The notes: a model not told the origin generated them from the letters alone. A stretch of 64,000 bases of DNA from Apodemus sylvaticus (GCF_947179515.1 NC_067474.1:87525824-87589823); one strand, 5' to 3'; counted from the first letter of the stretch, positions 48,125-62,084 are shown. Numbers and translations: made by a program.

Positions 48125-48665
48125 CTGTGGAAACTCAGTTGTTTTACTGGAAGCTGTTTTGAGAGAGGACCTGTTGCTGAGGTAGACATGTGAGAAGGCC
48201 TGTAATGTTTTGCTGGAGCAGACGCTTGAGAGGGCATGTGATGTTTGGAAAGAGTATAAGTGAACCCCATGGGCAGGGAAAGGTCACTCTTGCATTGGTA
48301 AGCAGTGCAATGCTTCGCTGATCTTTGCTAGCTGTGCAGATCTTTGCTGATCTTCACTTTGTAGAGAGAAATATGCCAAAGAGCTTCCCATGGTATTCCT
48401 ACAGATTCTGTTCTCTTCCACTGACTCTTGCTGGTTTTGCTGGATCAAGCCACTGATACTTATTCTTATTTGGTGTTTTCTATAGGACTAGACTGCTGGT
48501 ATCCTAAAAATGAAGAGTCAAACTACCCCAAAGGACTACTTATAAAGAGATCCACAACCTCCTTTCCCTATAAACCTTCTCTCCCTGCCTGTGGTCAGTG
48601 GGCTGGAAGGAAGGTTGAAACATTCAGAGCCTAAATAAAATACGTTTAGAAAAATCTAAACCTGT
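48125..48665 (+). mobile_element. solo LTR of a rodent endogenous retrovirus
   Basis: A 540-base unit with LTR organisation: a TATAAA box at 48541-48546, then 'gtggtcagtgggctgg', and an AATAAA signal at 48634-48639. The sequence matches my memory of an ERVK-class rodent LTR (RMER type). No gag, pol or env sequence adjoins it on either side, so it is a solo LTR. Confidence 0.55.
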
Positions 48666-51263
48666 ATCTAATGAAGGAGAGGGTGTGAAGTAGGGTGGGT
48701 ATTACACAATGTCCAGGTTAGAATTTCCCAACACAGCTCCCACCTCAAAGGGGAGAATAGATGATAGCTTATTGTGGATCCAGACATGAATGGTCATAGC
48801 CAAGGAACATGGATTCAGGCTTCCTCAAAAATCTATGTTCAAACGTAAAAGTAGTCTCATGAGGTTTTTAATCGCATCAGAACAAAACAAAAATCATAAA
48901 TCATGACACTTTCCTAATACCTTGTTAGAAAAGTAAGTTACATCCAGGCAGAGAAAGGTCATATGTAGGTCTCCAATGTTATCTGAAATCATTAATGGCC
49001 TTTTGGTTGGTGGAGTTTCTTAAGTTAATATATTTCAATGTTTGTTATCTCCTAGCCTCAGATCCAACCCAAAAGTGGGCCCGGAGTGATTATCTCTCCT
49101 GGGCTAAAGATAGCCCAAGATAAATTGTAATTAGGCTCTCATTCTGCAACATTCCATCCTTTCCATATCATTGAAGGTCTAATCATCCAGTCACTGTTTA
49201 TACACATAGCTTACATCTGTCATTGCAGATACATATTCTTTCCAAGAATTCTCATTCACAACATCTCACCAGAAAACTCAGCATATCCATAAGCATGTCT
49301 AGTATCTAGAAACATAGAGGTTTTAAGAAAATTCCTAAGAAAATACAGAAGTGTGTGTGTGTGTGTGTGTGTGTATAAGTGTGTGTGTGGGGGGGGAGGT
49401 TGTGTGGGTGTATGTGCATTTGTTTCATAGTTGAATGTAAGTTTATGATTTTAATTTGGGAGAAGGAGTGTTTGGGGTTTTAAAAGAATGATAATGGGTG
49501 GATCACTGAGCAACATGTAAATGACACTGAATCACTTACCCTAAGGTTAAGGTATATAAGGAATTTACACTGGTAAAACGTTTTGAAATTAAAAAGAGCT
49601 TCTCTATGCATTAATCTTGTGGCAATATTTTGACAAATTAATGATTTATGCAATCAGAACTTTAAAAATTCTTGTACACTGAAAATTTCTGTAATCATTG
49701 CCCACTGAGTCTCACTCAACTTATGGTTGCAGTATATATCTGTCTGGCATTTCTATGCCATGTAAAGTAGCCTTGGAATAGTCACAATACTTTGTCGCAT
49801 AAATATCAACATTGGTAGTATCTAATTTCCATGAGAACCAAAGACTAAAAGTATCATTTAATGTGTTTTTGAATTAAATGTGATGTTATGAAATCAAGTA
49901 TCCTTATGTATGAATACTAATGCTTGCACTGACAAAGTTTAAGGAATTTTGTGTGGACTAAGTGTATATACCAAGTTTATATTCCCTTTTGTCAGAGTAT
50001 TTAACTTAGTGTGATGGAATACATACTTGAAGCTCATCTTTAAGAAACTTCATGATTCCTTGAATATTTTTAAACCTAAGAAATCTAAGGTATACACTGG
50101 CAAGGAAAGAGAACCTGTTTAAAGGCATATTATTGAGCACAGGCTTCAGAAGTTCTCAGCTAAAAATAGTTTAATTATTTCAGGTTTTCCCATAATGCTC
50201 ACTTATTTCAACAGGATGTGCCTCTCTATTCCCTTGCTCCTTATTAACTGCTATGAGAAAGGACCTTATATCGATCCCTTTTGTAATCTTTTCAGGCCTG
50301 GTGGGTATTGCATGGCTGAACATCTGGGAATGCTGTTCTGTGCTGTCTCATGAGTCAGAGGATGAGAAGATGGGCCCCAGGTGGCTTGCAGTCCACTGCA
50401 CCTTAAAGATTGCTGACACTAATCCACATAGCACCATGCTGTCAAGTCTGATGACTCCAGGGAAGCTGCTGATGGAAAGCATAAACAGCCCAAGGGAGAG
50501 AACTGTGCTTAGTGATAAAAAAAATGCCCAATTTTCCTAGAATTGTAATTTATTCCAGAATTTCTTTCCAGAGCATGCCCTGGTAAATTACTTAGATTTG
50601 AGTGAAAAATAAACTGAAAGTGAAAGAAAATGAAATGGTAATATGAATTAAAATGTCTGTAATGTCTTCCAGTTTATATATTATCTGATTTAATACAACA
50701 GTGGAATGGCAATAGATATTATCATCCCCATTTTACTTAGTAGGTCAAGGTCTAGAATGGTTAGGTAGTTTGCCAATGATTTTTGCTAGCAGAAGGAGAA
50801 ACTAAAACAAAACAAAACATAACAAAACAAAACCCAATCTACCATTCAGCCAGAAACTGAATATGATTTTGCATATTAGAAAATTAAGCCTTCATCACAA
50901 CATTATGAAACAGAGAAGAACAGTTTCCTCATTTTATAAACATAAATATATGAGAGTTCAGGTATAAGATGTTAAATGAGAAGTTAAAGGCTTGATTTGA
51001 ATCCAGACTTCTGAACCTATCTTCTCTGATTTCTTCACTGTGGTACAACCCGGTTCACTGTGGCATATTCTGCATGCAATATGCAAGGTCTGGTTATGTT
51101 CTATGTTGAGATGATGCCCATAACATGCATTGTACACCTCAAGGTCCATGAAAACATCCTATAATTGGGAGCTACTGCATATAGAAATGGCATAGCAACA
51201 TATTCCTTTCATTAAAAAGATTTTGAAATATTTTATACCCATTTAAGAATTAAAATGATAAAT
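48666..51263. other. intergenic with (GT)n at 49351-49390
   Basis: Apart from the GT array and an (AAAAC)n run at about 50803-50835, I see no repeat that I can name. The 95-codon frame at 50253-50540 has no recognised domain. Confidence 0.45.
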
Positions 51264-51531
51264 TCACCATAGATTTCTTATATTTTTATTTATTGATAAA
51301 TTTTTTATTTACATTTCAAATGATTTCCCCTTTTCTGGGTCCCCACTCCCTGGAAGTCCCATAAGCCCTCTTCCCTCCCCCTGTTCCTCCATCTACCCCT
51401 TCCTGCTTCCCTGTTCTGGAATTCCCCTATACTCTTGCACTGAGTCTTTCCAGAACCAGGGGCCACTCCTCCATTCTTCTTGGACATCATTTAATATGTC
51501 GATTATGTCTTGGGTATTCTAAGTTTCTAGG

Positions 51532-52448
51532 CTAATATCCACTTATCAGTGAGTGCATATCATGATTGATTTTTTGAGACTGGTTTACCTCACTTAGTAT
51601 GATGTTCTCCAGCTCCATCCATTTGCCTAAGAATTTCATGAATTCATTGTTTCTAATGGCTGAATAGTACTCCATTGTGTAAATATACCACATTTTTGTA
51701 TCCATTCCTCCATTGAAGGACACCTGGGTGCTTTCCAGCATCTGGCTACCACAAATAGGGCTGCTATGAACATAGTGGAGCATGTTTCCTTATTGCATGC
51801 TTAAGAATCTTATGGGTATATGCACAGGAGTGGTATAACAGGGTCCTCAGGAAGTGTCATGCTCAGTTTTCTGAGGAACCGCCAGACTGATTTCCAAAGT
51901 GCTTGCACCATCTTGCAGTCCCACCAGCAGTGGAGGAGTGTTCCTCTTTCTCCACATCCTCGTCAACACCTGCTGTCTCCTGAGTATTTGATCTTAGCCA
52001 TTCTGACTGGTGTAAGGTGAAATCTCAGGGTTGTTTTGATTTGCATTTCCCTAATGATTAATGATGTTGAACATTTCCTAAGATGTTTCTCAGCCCTCCA
52101 AAGTTCTTAAGTGAAAAATTCTTTGTTTGTCTCCGTACCCCACTTTTTAATGGGGTTATTTGTTTCTCTGGGTTCTACCTTCTTGAGTTCTTTGTATATA
52201 TTAGATATTAGCCCTCTGCCGGATTTAGGGTTGGTAAAGATCCTTTCCCAATCTGTTGGTTGATGTTTTGTCCTTTTGACAGTGTCCTTTGCCTTACAGA
52301 AACTTTGCAGTTTTATGAGGTCCCATTTGTCAATTTTTGATCTTAGAGCGTAAGCTATTGGTGTTCTATTCAGGAACTTTTCCCCTGTGGTCATGTCCTC
52401 AAGGGTCTTCCCCAGTTTCTTTTCTATTAGTTTCAGTGTGTCAGGTTT
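51532..52448 (-). pseudogene. parent L1 ORF2 C-terminus
   Basis: Ends LISGY at 51532. Reading upstream it carries the WYIYTMEYYSAIRNNEFMKF block, the Cys-rich region and the TGEKFLNRTPIAYALRS block up to the insertion point of the nested L1. Several frame breaks. Confidence 0.88.
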
Positions 52449-54875
52449 TTTTTTTTCTTTCTTTTGCTTTTCTTTTTAAAATATTTTTATTTTCTTTATT
52501 CTTTGTTTACATTCCAGATGATTTCCCCTTTCCCGGGTCCTCCCTCCCCATATATCCCATAAACCTTCTTTTCTCCATCCATTCTCCAATCACCTCCCTC
52601 CTTTTTTTCTCTGTCATTATATTCCCCTCCAATGCTAGATCAGTCCTTTCCAGGATCAGGACCTTCTCCATACTTCTTCATGGGAGTCATTTGTTATGTG
52701 ATTTATGCCTTGGGTATTCAGGGCTTCTGGGCTAATTAATATCCACTTATCAGAGATTGCATTCCATGTGTATTCTTTTGTGATTGGGTTACCTCACTTA
52801 GGATGATACTTTCCAGATCAAACCATTTGCCCAAATATTTTGTGAATTCAGTGTTTCTAATTGCTGAGTAGTATTCCATTGTGTAAATATACCACATTTT
52901 CTGTATCCATTCCTCCTCTGAGGGGCATCTGGGTTCTTTCCAGCTTCTGGCTATTATAAATAAGGCTGCTATGAACATAACGGACCATGTATCTTTAATG
53001 CATGCCGGGAATCCTTTGGGTATAGGCCCAGGAGAGGTATAGCAGGGTCTTCCGGAAGTGTCATGTCCAGTTTTCTGAGGAACCACCACACTGATTTCCA
53101 AAGTGGTTGTACCATCTTACAGCCCCACCAGCAGTGGAGGAGTGTTCCTCTTTCTCCACATCCTTGCCAACACCTGCTGTCTCCTAAGTTTTTGACCTTA
53201 GCCATTCTGACTGGTGTAAGGTGAAATCTCAAGGGTTGATTTGATTTGCATTTTCCTAATTTCTAATGATGTTGAGCACTTCTTAAGATGCCTCTCGGCC
53301 ATCTGAATTTCTTCAGGTGCAAATTCTTTGTTTAGATCTGTACCCCATTTTTTAATAGGGTTATTTAGTTCCCTGGTGTCCAACTTCTTGAGTTCTTTAT
53401 ATATATTGGATATTAGCTCTCTATCAGATGTAGGGTTGGGGAATATCCTTTCCCAATTTGATGGTTGCCGTTTTGTCCTTTTAACAGTGTCCTTTGCCTT
53501 ACAGAAACTTTGTAATTTTATGAGGTCCCATTTGTCAATTCTTGATCTTAGAGCATAAGCTATTGGTGATCCGGTCAGGAACTTTTGCCCCGTGCCCATG
53601 TCCTCTAGGGTCTTCCCCAGTTTCTTTTCTATTAGTTTCAGTGTGTCTGCTTTTACATGGAGGCCCTTGATTCACTTAGAGTGAAGTACATGGAGATAAG
53701 AATGGATCAATTCGCATTCTTCTGCATGCTGACCTCCAATTGAACCAGCACCATTTCTTGAAAAGGCTATCTTTTTTTTCCACTGGATGTTTTTGGCTCC
53801 TTTGTCGAAGATTAAGTGACCATAGTTGTGTGGGTTCATTTCTGGATCTTCAGTTCTATACCATTGGTCCACTTGTCTGTCACTGTGCCAATACCATGCA
53901 GTTTTTAACACTATTGCTCTGTAGTATTGCTTGAAGTCAGGAATACTGATTCTCCCAGAAATTCTTTTGTTGTTGAGAATAGTTTTAGCTATCCTGGGTT
54001 TTTTGTTATTCCAGATGAATTTGAGAATTGCTTTTTCTAACTCTGTGAAGAACTGAGTTGGGATTTTGATGGGGATTGCATTGAATCTGTAGATCGCTTT
54101 TGGCAAGATGGCCATTTTAACTATAATAATCCTGCCGATCCATGAGCATGGCAGATTTTTCCATTTCTGAGGTCTTCTTCGATTTCTTTCTTCAGAGACC
54201 TGAAGTTCTTGTCATATAGTTCTTACACTTGTTTGGTTAGAGTCACACCAAGATACTTTATATTGTTCGTGGCTATAGTGAAGCATGTCATTTCCCTAAC
54301 TTCTTTCTCAGCCTGCTTATCCTTTGAGTATAAGAAGGCAACTGATTTGCTTGAGTTGATTTTATAACCAGCCACTTTGCTGAAGTTTTTTTATGAGCTG
54401 TAAGAGTTCTCTGGTGGAGGTTTTCGGGTCACTTAAGTAGACTATCATGTCATCTACAAATAGTGATAATTTGACTTCTTCCTTTCCAATTTGTATTCCC
54501 TTGACCTCCTTATGTTGTCTAATTGCTCTAGCTAGAACTTCAAGTACTATATTGAAAAGATATGGAGAGAGACGACAGCCTTGTCTAGTCCCTGATTTTA
54601 GTGGGATTACTTCAAATTTTTCTCCATTTAGTTTGATGTTGGCTACCGGTTTGCTGTATATAGCTTTTACTATGTTTAGGTATGGGCCTTGAATTCCTGT
54701 TCTTTCCAAGACTTTTAGCATGAAAGGATGCTGAATTTTGTCAAATGCTTTTTCTGCATCTAATGAGATGATCATATGGTTTTTTCTTTGAGTTTGTTTA
54801 TGTAGTGGATAGCATTGATGGATTTCCATATATTGAACCATGCCTGCATCCCAGTGATGAAGCCTCCTTGATCAT

Positions 54876-54923
<48 letters not shown>

Positions 54924-55068
54924 GGATTTTGGTTTTTTTCGAGACAGGGTTTCTCTGTGTAACCTTTGCTGTCCTGGAACTCACTCTGTAGACCAGGCTT
55001 GCCTCTAACTCAGAAATCCACCTGCCTCTGCCTCCCAGAGTGCTGGGATTACAGGCGTGTGCCCAGCT
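54876..55068 (-). mobile_element. B1 SINE inserted in the nested L1
   Basis: Complete reverse-oriented B1 whose tail has become (CAAAA)n, seen as (TTTTG)n at about 54880-54920. The flanking duplication ctccttgatcat is exact (54864-54875 and 55069-55080). Confidence 0.97.
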
Positions 55069-56211
55069 CTCCTTGATCATGGTGAATGATCATTTTCATG
55101 TGTTCTTGGATTCGGTTGGCAAGAATTTTATTAAGTATTTTTGCATCAATATTCATAAGGGAAATTGGCCTGAAATTCTCTTTCTTTGTTGGATCTTTGT
55201 GTGGTTTTGGTATCAGTGTAATTGTGGCTTCATAGAACGAGTTGGGTAGAGTTCCTTCTGATTCTATTTTGTAGAATAGTTCGAATAATATTAGTGTTAG
55301 GTCTTCTATGAAGGTCTGATAGAATTCTGCACTGAAGCCAACTGGTCCCGTGTTTTTTTGGTTGGGAGACTTTCTACGACCCTTTTTATTTCTTCAGGTG
55401 TTATAGGACTGTTTAGTTGATCTATTTGATCCTGATTTAGTTTTGGTGTCGGATATCTGTCTAGGAAACTGTCCATTTCCTCCAGATTCTCCAGTTGTGT
55501 TGAGTATAGGCTTTTGTAGTAGGATCCAATGATTTTTTGAATTTCCTCAGTTTCTGTTGTTATATCTCCCTATTATTTCTGAGTTTGTTAATCTGTATAC
55601 TGTCTCTGTGCCCTTTGGTTAGTCTGGCTAGGGGTTTATCTATCTTGTTGATTTTCTCAAAGAACCAGGTCCTGGTTTTGTTGATTCTTTGAATGGTTCT
55701 CTTTGTTTCTACTTGATTGATTTCAGCACTGAGTTTGATGATTTCCTGCCTTCTACTCATCCTGGGTGAAATAGCTTCTTTTTGTTCTAGGGCTTTCAGG
55801 TGTGTCATTAAGCTGTAAGTGTATGCTCTCTCCATTTTCTTTTTGGAGGCACTCAGGGCTAGGAGTTTTCCTCTTAGCACTTCTTTCATTGTGTCCCATA
55901 GATTTGGGTATGTTGTGTCTTCATTTTCATTAAATTCTAAAAAGTCTTTAATTTCTTTCTTTATTTCTTCCTTGACCAAGGTATCATTGAGTAGAATATT
56001 GTTCAGTTTCCACGTGAATGTGGATTTTCTGTTGTTTTGTTGCTATTGAAGATCACTTTTACTCCATAGTGATCTGATAGGATGCATGGGATTTGTTCCA
56101 TCTTCTTATATTTGTTGAGGTCTCTCTTGTGACCAATTACATGGTCGATTTTGGAGAAGGTACCATGAGGTGCTGAGAAAAGTGTATATTCTTTTGCTTT
56201 AGGATAGAATG

Positions 56212-56212
<1 letters not shown>

Positions 56213-56287
<75 letters not shown>
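56213..56287 (+). repeat. (TA)n array inside L1 ORF2
   Basis: About 37 TA units at the place where ORF2 normally encodes DIYRTF, just upstream (in L1 sense) of the PHGTFSKIDHVIGHK block. Confidence 0.97.
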
Positions 56288-56289
<2 letters not shown>

Positions 56290-56886
56290 CTGTTAAATCT
56301 AATTTGTCCAAAGCTTCAATTAGTTTCATTGTGTCTCTGTTTAGTTTCTGTTTTCCTGATCAGTCCATTGAGGAAATTGGCGTGTTGAAGTGACCCACAA
56401 TTATTGTGTTAGGTACAATGTGTACTTTGATCTTTAATAAAGGTTCTTTTATGAATGAGGGTGTCCTTGCAATTGGAGTATAGATGTTCAGGATTGAGAG
56501 TTCTTCTTGTTGTATTTTTCCTTTGACCAGCAAGAAGTGTCCCTCAGAGTCTCTTTTGATGACTTTGGGTTGAAAGTCAAATTTATCTGATATTAGAATG
56601 GCTACTCCAGCTTGTTTCCTGAGACCATATGCTTGTAAAATTGTCTTCCAGCCTTTTACTCTAAGGTAGTGTTTGAATTTGCCACTCATGTGTGTTTCCT
56701 GTATGCAGCAAAATGTAGGATCCTGTTTACATATCCAGTCCATTAGTCTATGTCTTTTTATTGGGGAATTGAGTCCATTGATGTTAAGAGATATTAAGGA
56801 ATAGTGATTATTACTTCCTGTCATTTTTGATGTTATCTTTTATATTTGATTGGTTATCCTCTTTTGGGTTTGATGAAAGAAGGTTA

Positions 56887-58506
56887 CTATCTTGCTTTTT
56901 CCAGGGTGAAGTTTTCCTCCTTGTATTGGTGTTTTCCTCCTATTATCCTTTGTAGTGCTGGGTTTGTGGATAGATATTGGGTAAACTTGGTTTTGTCATG
57001 GGATATCTTAGTTTCTCCATCTTTGGTGATTGAGAATTTTGCTGGATATAGTATTTTTGGCTGGCATTTGTGTTCTTTTAGAGTCTGCATGAGATCTGCC
57101 CAGGATCTTCTAGCTTTCATAGTCTCTGGTGAAAAGTCTGCTGTGATTCTGATAGGTCTTCTTTATCTGTTATTTGGCCTTTTTCTCTTGCTGCCTTTAA
57201 TATTCTTTCTTTGTTTAGTACATTTGGGATTTTGATTATTATGTGATGGGAGGTATATCTGTTCTGTTCCAGTCTGTTTGTTGTTCTGTAGGCTTCTTGT
57301 ATATTCATGGGCATCTCTCTCTTTAGGTTAGGGAAGTTTTCTTCCTTAATTTTTTTGAAGATATTTGCTGGCCCTTTAAGTTGTAAATCTTCACTCTCAT
57401 CTATGCCTATAATCCTTAGGTTTGGTCTTCTCATTGTGTCCTGGATTTCCTGGATATTTTGGGCTATAAGCTTTTTGCATTTTGCATTTTCTTTAACTGT
57501 TGAGTTCATGGTTTCTATGGTATCTTCAGCATCTGAGATTCTTTCTTCTATTTCTTGTATTCTGTTGTTGATATTTGCATCTATGTCCCCTGATTTCTTC
57601 CCAAGGTTTTCTATCTCCAAAATTGTCTCCCTTTGAGTTTTCTTAGTTGTTTCTACTTCTGATTTTAGATCCTGGATGGTTTTGCTTAGCTCCTTCACTT
57701 GCTTGTTTGTGTGTTCCTGTAATTCTTTAAGAGCTTTTTGTGTTTCCTCTTTCATGACCTCAGCCTGTTGACCAAAGTTCTCCTGTATTTTATTTTTATT
57801 TTTATTTTTTTATTCGATATAATTTATTTACATTTCAAATTTTCCCCTTTTCTAGCCCCCCACTCCCTGAAAGTCCCGTAAGCCCCCTTCTCTTCCCCTG
57901 TCCTCCCACATACCCCTTCCCACTTCCCTGTTCTGGTTTTGCCGAATACTGCTTCACTGAGTCTTTCCAGAACCAGGAGCCACTCCTCCTTTCTTCTTGT
58001 ACCTCATTTGATATGTGGATTATGTTTTGGGTATTCCAGTTTTCTAGGTTAATATCCACTTATTAGTGAGTGCATACCATGATTCACCTTTTGAGTCTGG
58101 GTTACCTCACTTAGTATGATGTACTCTAGCTCCATCCATTTGCCTAAGAATTTCATGAATTCATTATTTCTAATGGCTGAATAGTACTCCATTGTGTAGA
58201 TATACCACATTTTTTGCATCCACTCTTCTGTTGAGGGATACCTCTCCTGTATTTCTTTAAGTGATTTTTGCGTTTTTTCTTTATTGGCTTTTGCATTCTC
58301 CTGAATTTCTTTCAATGATTTTTGTGTTTTCCTTGTAAGGGCTTCTAACTTTTTATCCATTTTCTCCTGAATTTCTTTAAGTATGTCCTTCAGGTGTTCT
58401 GTACCAGCATCATGCCCAGTGATTTTCAATCCAAATCTTGTTTTACTGGTGTGATGGGCTATCCAGGACATGCAGTTAAAGGAGAATTGGGTTCAGATGC
58501 TGCCAT
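56887..58506 (-). pseudogene. L1 ORF1, interrupted by a truncated L1
   Basis: The ATG at 58506 opens MAASEPNSP but reaches a stop after about 15 codons because of a small deletion. The coiled coil follows, is split by the inserted L1 at 57791-58242, and resumes at 57755 (MKEETQKALKELQEH). The RRM (RPNLRIIGIDESEDLQL) and CTD are present with a frameshift near 57180. The normal end is at 56887. Confidence 0.92.
57791..58242 (-). mobile_element. young, heavily truncated L1 inserted in ORF1
   Basis: Consists of the last about 60 codons of ORF2 (EEWMQKMWYIYTMEYYSAIR to LISGY), 3'UTR and A tail. The duplication tctcctgtattt is exact at 57779-57790 and 58243-58254. Sequence is close to the young copy at 28872-30245. 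Confidence 0.95.
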
Positions 58507-59212
58507 ATTGTCTTGATTGCTGCCATATTGTCTTGATTTCTGTTCGTGATGTTCCTGCATTTGCCTTTTGCCATCTAGTTCTCAGTGGTGTTAGTTGGTC
58601 TTGTCAATGCTGGATTCACCAGTTCAAGCTGCCTCTTCCCAGATGGCCTCTCGTGCACAGCTGACCTCTTGTACTGCCAGGAGACAGGGTGCTGTGGCCC
58701 AGGCTGTTCAGATCTCGAAGCAGACACCTGAAAGATCCCGCAGGGGCCTGCTGGACTCACCAGAGCACACTGACTCCTCCTACCTGGCCTCCTGGATGCC
58801 CCTCTTGCCTCTTGTAGGACCTGGAGTTGTGGTGTTGCAGCTCAGGCTGTTCTGGATCCCGAAGCAGAGATCTGAAGTCTCCTGCCAGAGGCCTCAGGAC
58901 TGGAACCTAATTTCCGTGCAGCCAGAGCAAGCTGTGTGCTCCCAGTCTGCTTCTGGGTACACACCAGGTCTCTTGCACTTCCTGAAGACCGATTGCTGTG
59001 GCCCAGGCTGTTCAGATCACAAACCAGACACCTGAAGGCTACGGCAGGGGCCTGTTGGACACACCAGAGCACACTGACCCCTCCCAGCTGGGCTCCTGGA
59101 TGTCCCTCTTGCCTCCTGCAGGACCTGGAGATGTTGCATTGCAGCCCAGGCTGTTCTGGATCCCGAAGCAGAGATCTGAGGGCTCCCGCCAGAGGCCTCA
59201 GGACTGGAACCC
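58507..59212 (-). promoter_or_regulatory. L1 5'UTR with 304-bp higher-order monomers
   Basis: Two anchors repeat at the same distance: 'gaagcagagatctga' at 58861 and 59165, and 'cagagcacac' at 58761 and 59065 (both 304 bases). Inside each unit a diverged half-unit repeats ('ggctgttc' at 58702 and 58845). The outer unit is cut short at the insertion edge, as is usual for L1 5' ends. Confidence 0.8.
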
Positions 59213-59283
59213 CAGTGTGTCAGGTTTTATGTGGAGGTCCTTGATCCATTTGGAGTTGAGCTTAGTACAAGTAGATAAGAATA

Positions 59284-59944
59284 TCAGATAGAGGGCTAAT
59301 ATCCAATATATATAAAGAACTCAAGAAGTTAGACTCCAGAAAACCGAACAACCCTATTAAAAAATGGGGTACAGAGTTAAACAAAGAATTCTCACCTGAA
59401 GAACTTCGGATGGCAGAGAAGCATCTTAAAAAATGCTCAACTTCATTAGTCATTAGGGAAATGCAAATCAAAACAACCCTAAGATTTCATCTTACACCAG
59501 TCAGAATGGCTAAGATTAAAAATTCAGGAGACAGCAGGTGTTGGAGAAGGTGTGGAGAAAGAGGAACACTCCTCCACTGCTGGTGGGGTTGCAAATTGGT
59601 ACAACCACTCTGGAAATCAGTCTGGCGGTTCCTCCGAAAACTGGGCACCTCACTTCCAGAAGATCCTGCTATACCACTCCTGGGCATATATCCAGAGGAT
59701 TTCCCACCATGTAATAAGGATACATGTTCTACTATGTTCATAGCAGCCCTATTTATAATTGCCAGATGCTGGAAAGAACCCAGGTATCCCTCAACAGAAG
59801 AGTGGATGCAAAAAATGTGGTATATCTACACAATGGAGTACTATTCAGCCATTAGAAACAATGAATTCATGAAATTCTTAGGCAAATGGATGGAGCTAGA
59901 GAACATCATACTAAGTGAGGTAACCCAGATTCAAAAGGTGAATC
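59284..59944 (+). mobile_element. inverted young L1 ORF2 C-terminal segment
   Basis: Plus-strand ORF2 from SDRGLISNIYKELKKL to QIQKVNHV, with an open frame from 59410 through the Cys-rich motif. It has no 3'UTR, no A tail and no target-site duplication. Orientation is opposite to everything around it. It is almost identical to the matching part of the copy at 28872-30245. Confidence 0.88.
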
Positions 59945-60829
59945 ATGTTCAGAAACTTTCTCCCTGTACCGATGTCCTCAAGGGTCTTCCCCAGTTTCTT
60001 TTCTATTAGCTTCAGAGTGTCTGGCTTTATGTGGAGGTCCTTGATCCATTTGGATTTGAGCTTAGTACAAGGAGACAAGGATGGATCAATTCGCATTCTT
60101 CTGCATGCTGACCTCCAGTTGAACCAGCACCATTTGTTGAAAAGGCTATCTTTTTTCCATTGGATGTTTTCAGCCTCTTTGTCGAGGATCAAGTGGCCAT
60201 AGGTGTGTGGGTTCATTTCTGGATCTTCAATCCTGTTCCATTCATCCTCCTGCCTGTCACTGTACCAATACCATGCAGTTTTTAACACTATTGCTCTGTA
60301 GTATTGCTTGAGGTCAGGGATACTGATTCCCCCAGATTTTCTTTTGTTGCTGAGAATAGTTTTGGCTATCCTGGGTTTTTTGTTATTCCAGATGAATTTG
60401 ATAATTGCTCTTTCTAACTCTGTGAAGAATTGAGTTGGGATTTTGATGGGTATTGCATTGAATCTGTATAGTGCTTTAGGCAAAATGGCCATTTTAACTA
60501 TATTGATTCTACCGATCCATGAGCATGGGAGGTTTTCCCATTTTTTGAGGTCTTCTTCCATTTCCTTCTTCAGAGTCTTGAAGTTCTTGTCTTCAGATCT
60601 TTCACATGTTTGGTAAGAGTCACCCCAAGATACTTTATACTGTTTGTGGCTATTGTGAAGGGGGTCATTTCCCTAATTTCTTTCTCAGCCTGCTTATCCT
60701 TTGAGTATAGGAAGGCCACTGATTTGCTTGAGTTGATTTTATAACCTGCCACTTTGCTGAAGTTGTTTATCAGCTGTAGGAGTTCTCTAGTGGAGTTTTT
60801 TTGGGTCACTTAGGTAGACTATCATGTCC
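59945..60829 (-). mobile_element. young L1 ORF2 central segment
   Basis: Minus-strand ORF2 from the YLSDPK region after the FADD motif (60829 end) to GRKFLN at 59945, with a long open frame from 60561 down. A stretch of over 100 bases around 60110-60235 is identical to the copy at 30120-30240. It meets the previous segment tail to tail. About 45 codons that normally lie between the two are missing. Confidence 0.88.
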
Positions 60830-62035
<1,206 letters not shown>

Positions 62036-62084
62036 AATTTTATACGTGTGTGGTTATCTTCTTTGGGTTTGATGAAAGGAGCTT

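Larger units (their letters stand above)
52736..56824 (-). pseudogene. L1 ORF2 (endonuclease/reverse transcriptase), near full length, inactivated
   Basis: ORF2p nicks target DNA and reverse-transcribes L1 RNA. The frame starts near MTGSNNHYSLISLNINGLNS (56824), shows QETH, and reads GHFNTP where the family has GDFNTP, so a catalytic Asp is replaced. RT motif A is LDAEKAFDKI and motif B is GTRQGCRLSPYLFN (both within 54500-54770). Motif C reads FVDD instead of FADD. The Cys-rich motif lies near 53110-53180 and the end ISGY is at 52736. A (TA)n array (56213-56287) and a B1 (54876-55068) interrupt it, with further frameshifts. Confidence 0.92.
52449..59212 (-). mobile_element. full-length L1 nested in the parent L1
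   Basis: Complete minus-strand L1: 3'UTR 52449-52735, ORF2 52736-56824, ORF1 56887-58506, monomeric 5'UTR 58507-59212. The target-site duplication cagtgtgtcaggttt is exact at 52434-52448 and 59213-59227. Without its two internal guests (B1 and a truncated L1) it is about 6.1 kb, the normal size of a rodent L1. Its 3'UTR is of a different type from the parent's and from the young copies. Confidence 0.93.

Noticed and set aside
54362..54841. 159-codon reverse-transcriptase frame considered as an intact RT gene (retron or viral RT)
   Set aside because: It is collinear with L1 ORF2 on both sides, has FVDD instead of FADD, and is part of a dead element.
58507..59212. Tandem repeats considered as a CRISPR array
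   Set aside because: Units are 304 bases without short spacers, and the context is an L1 5'UTR in mammalian DNA.
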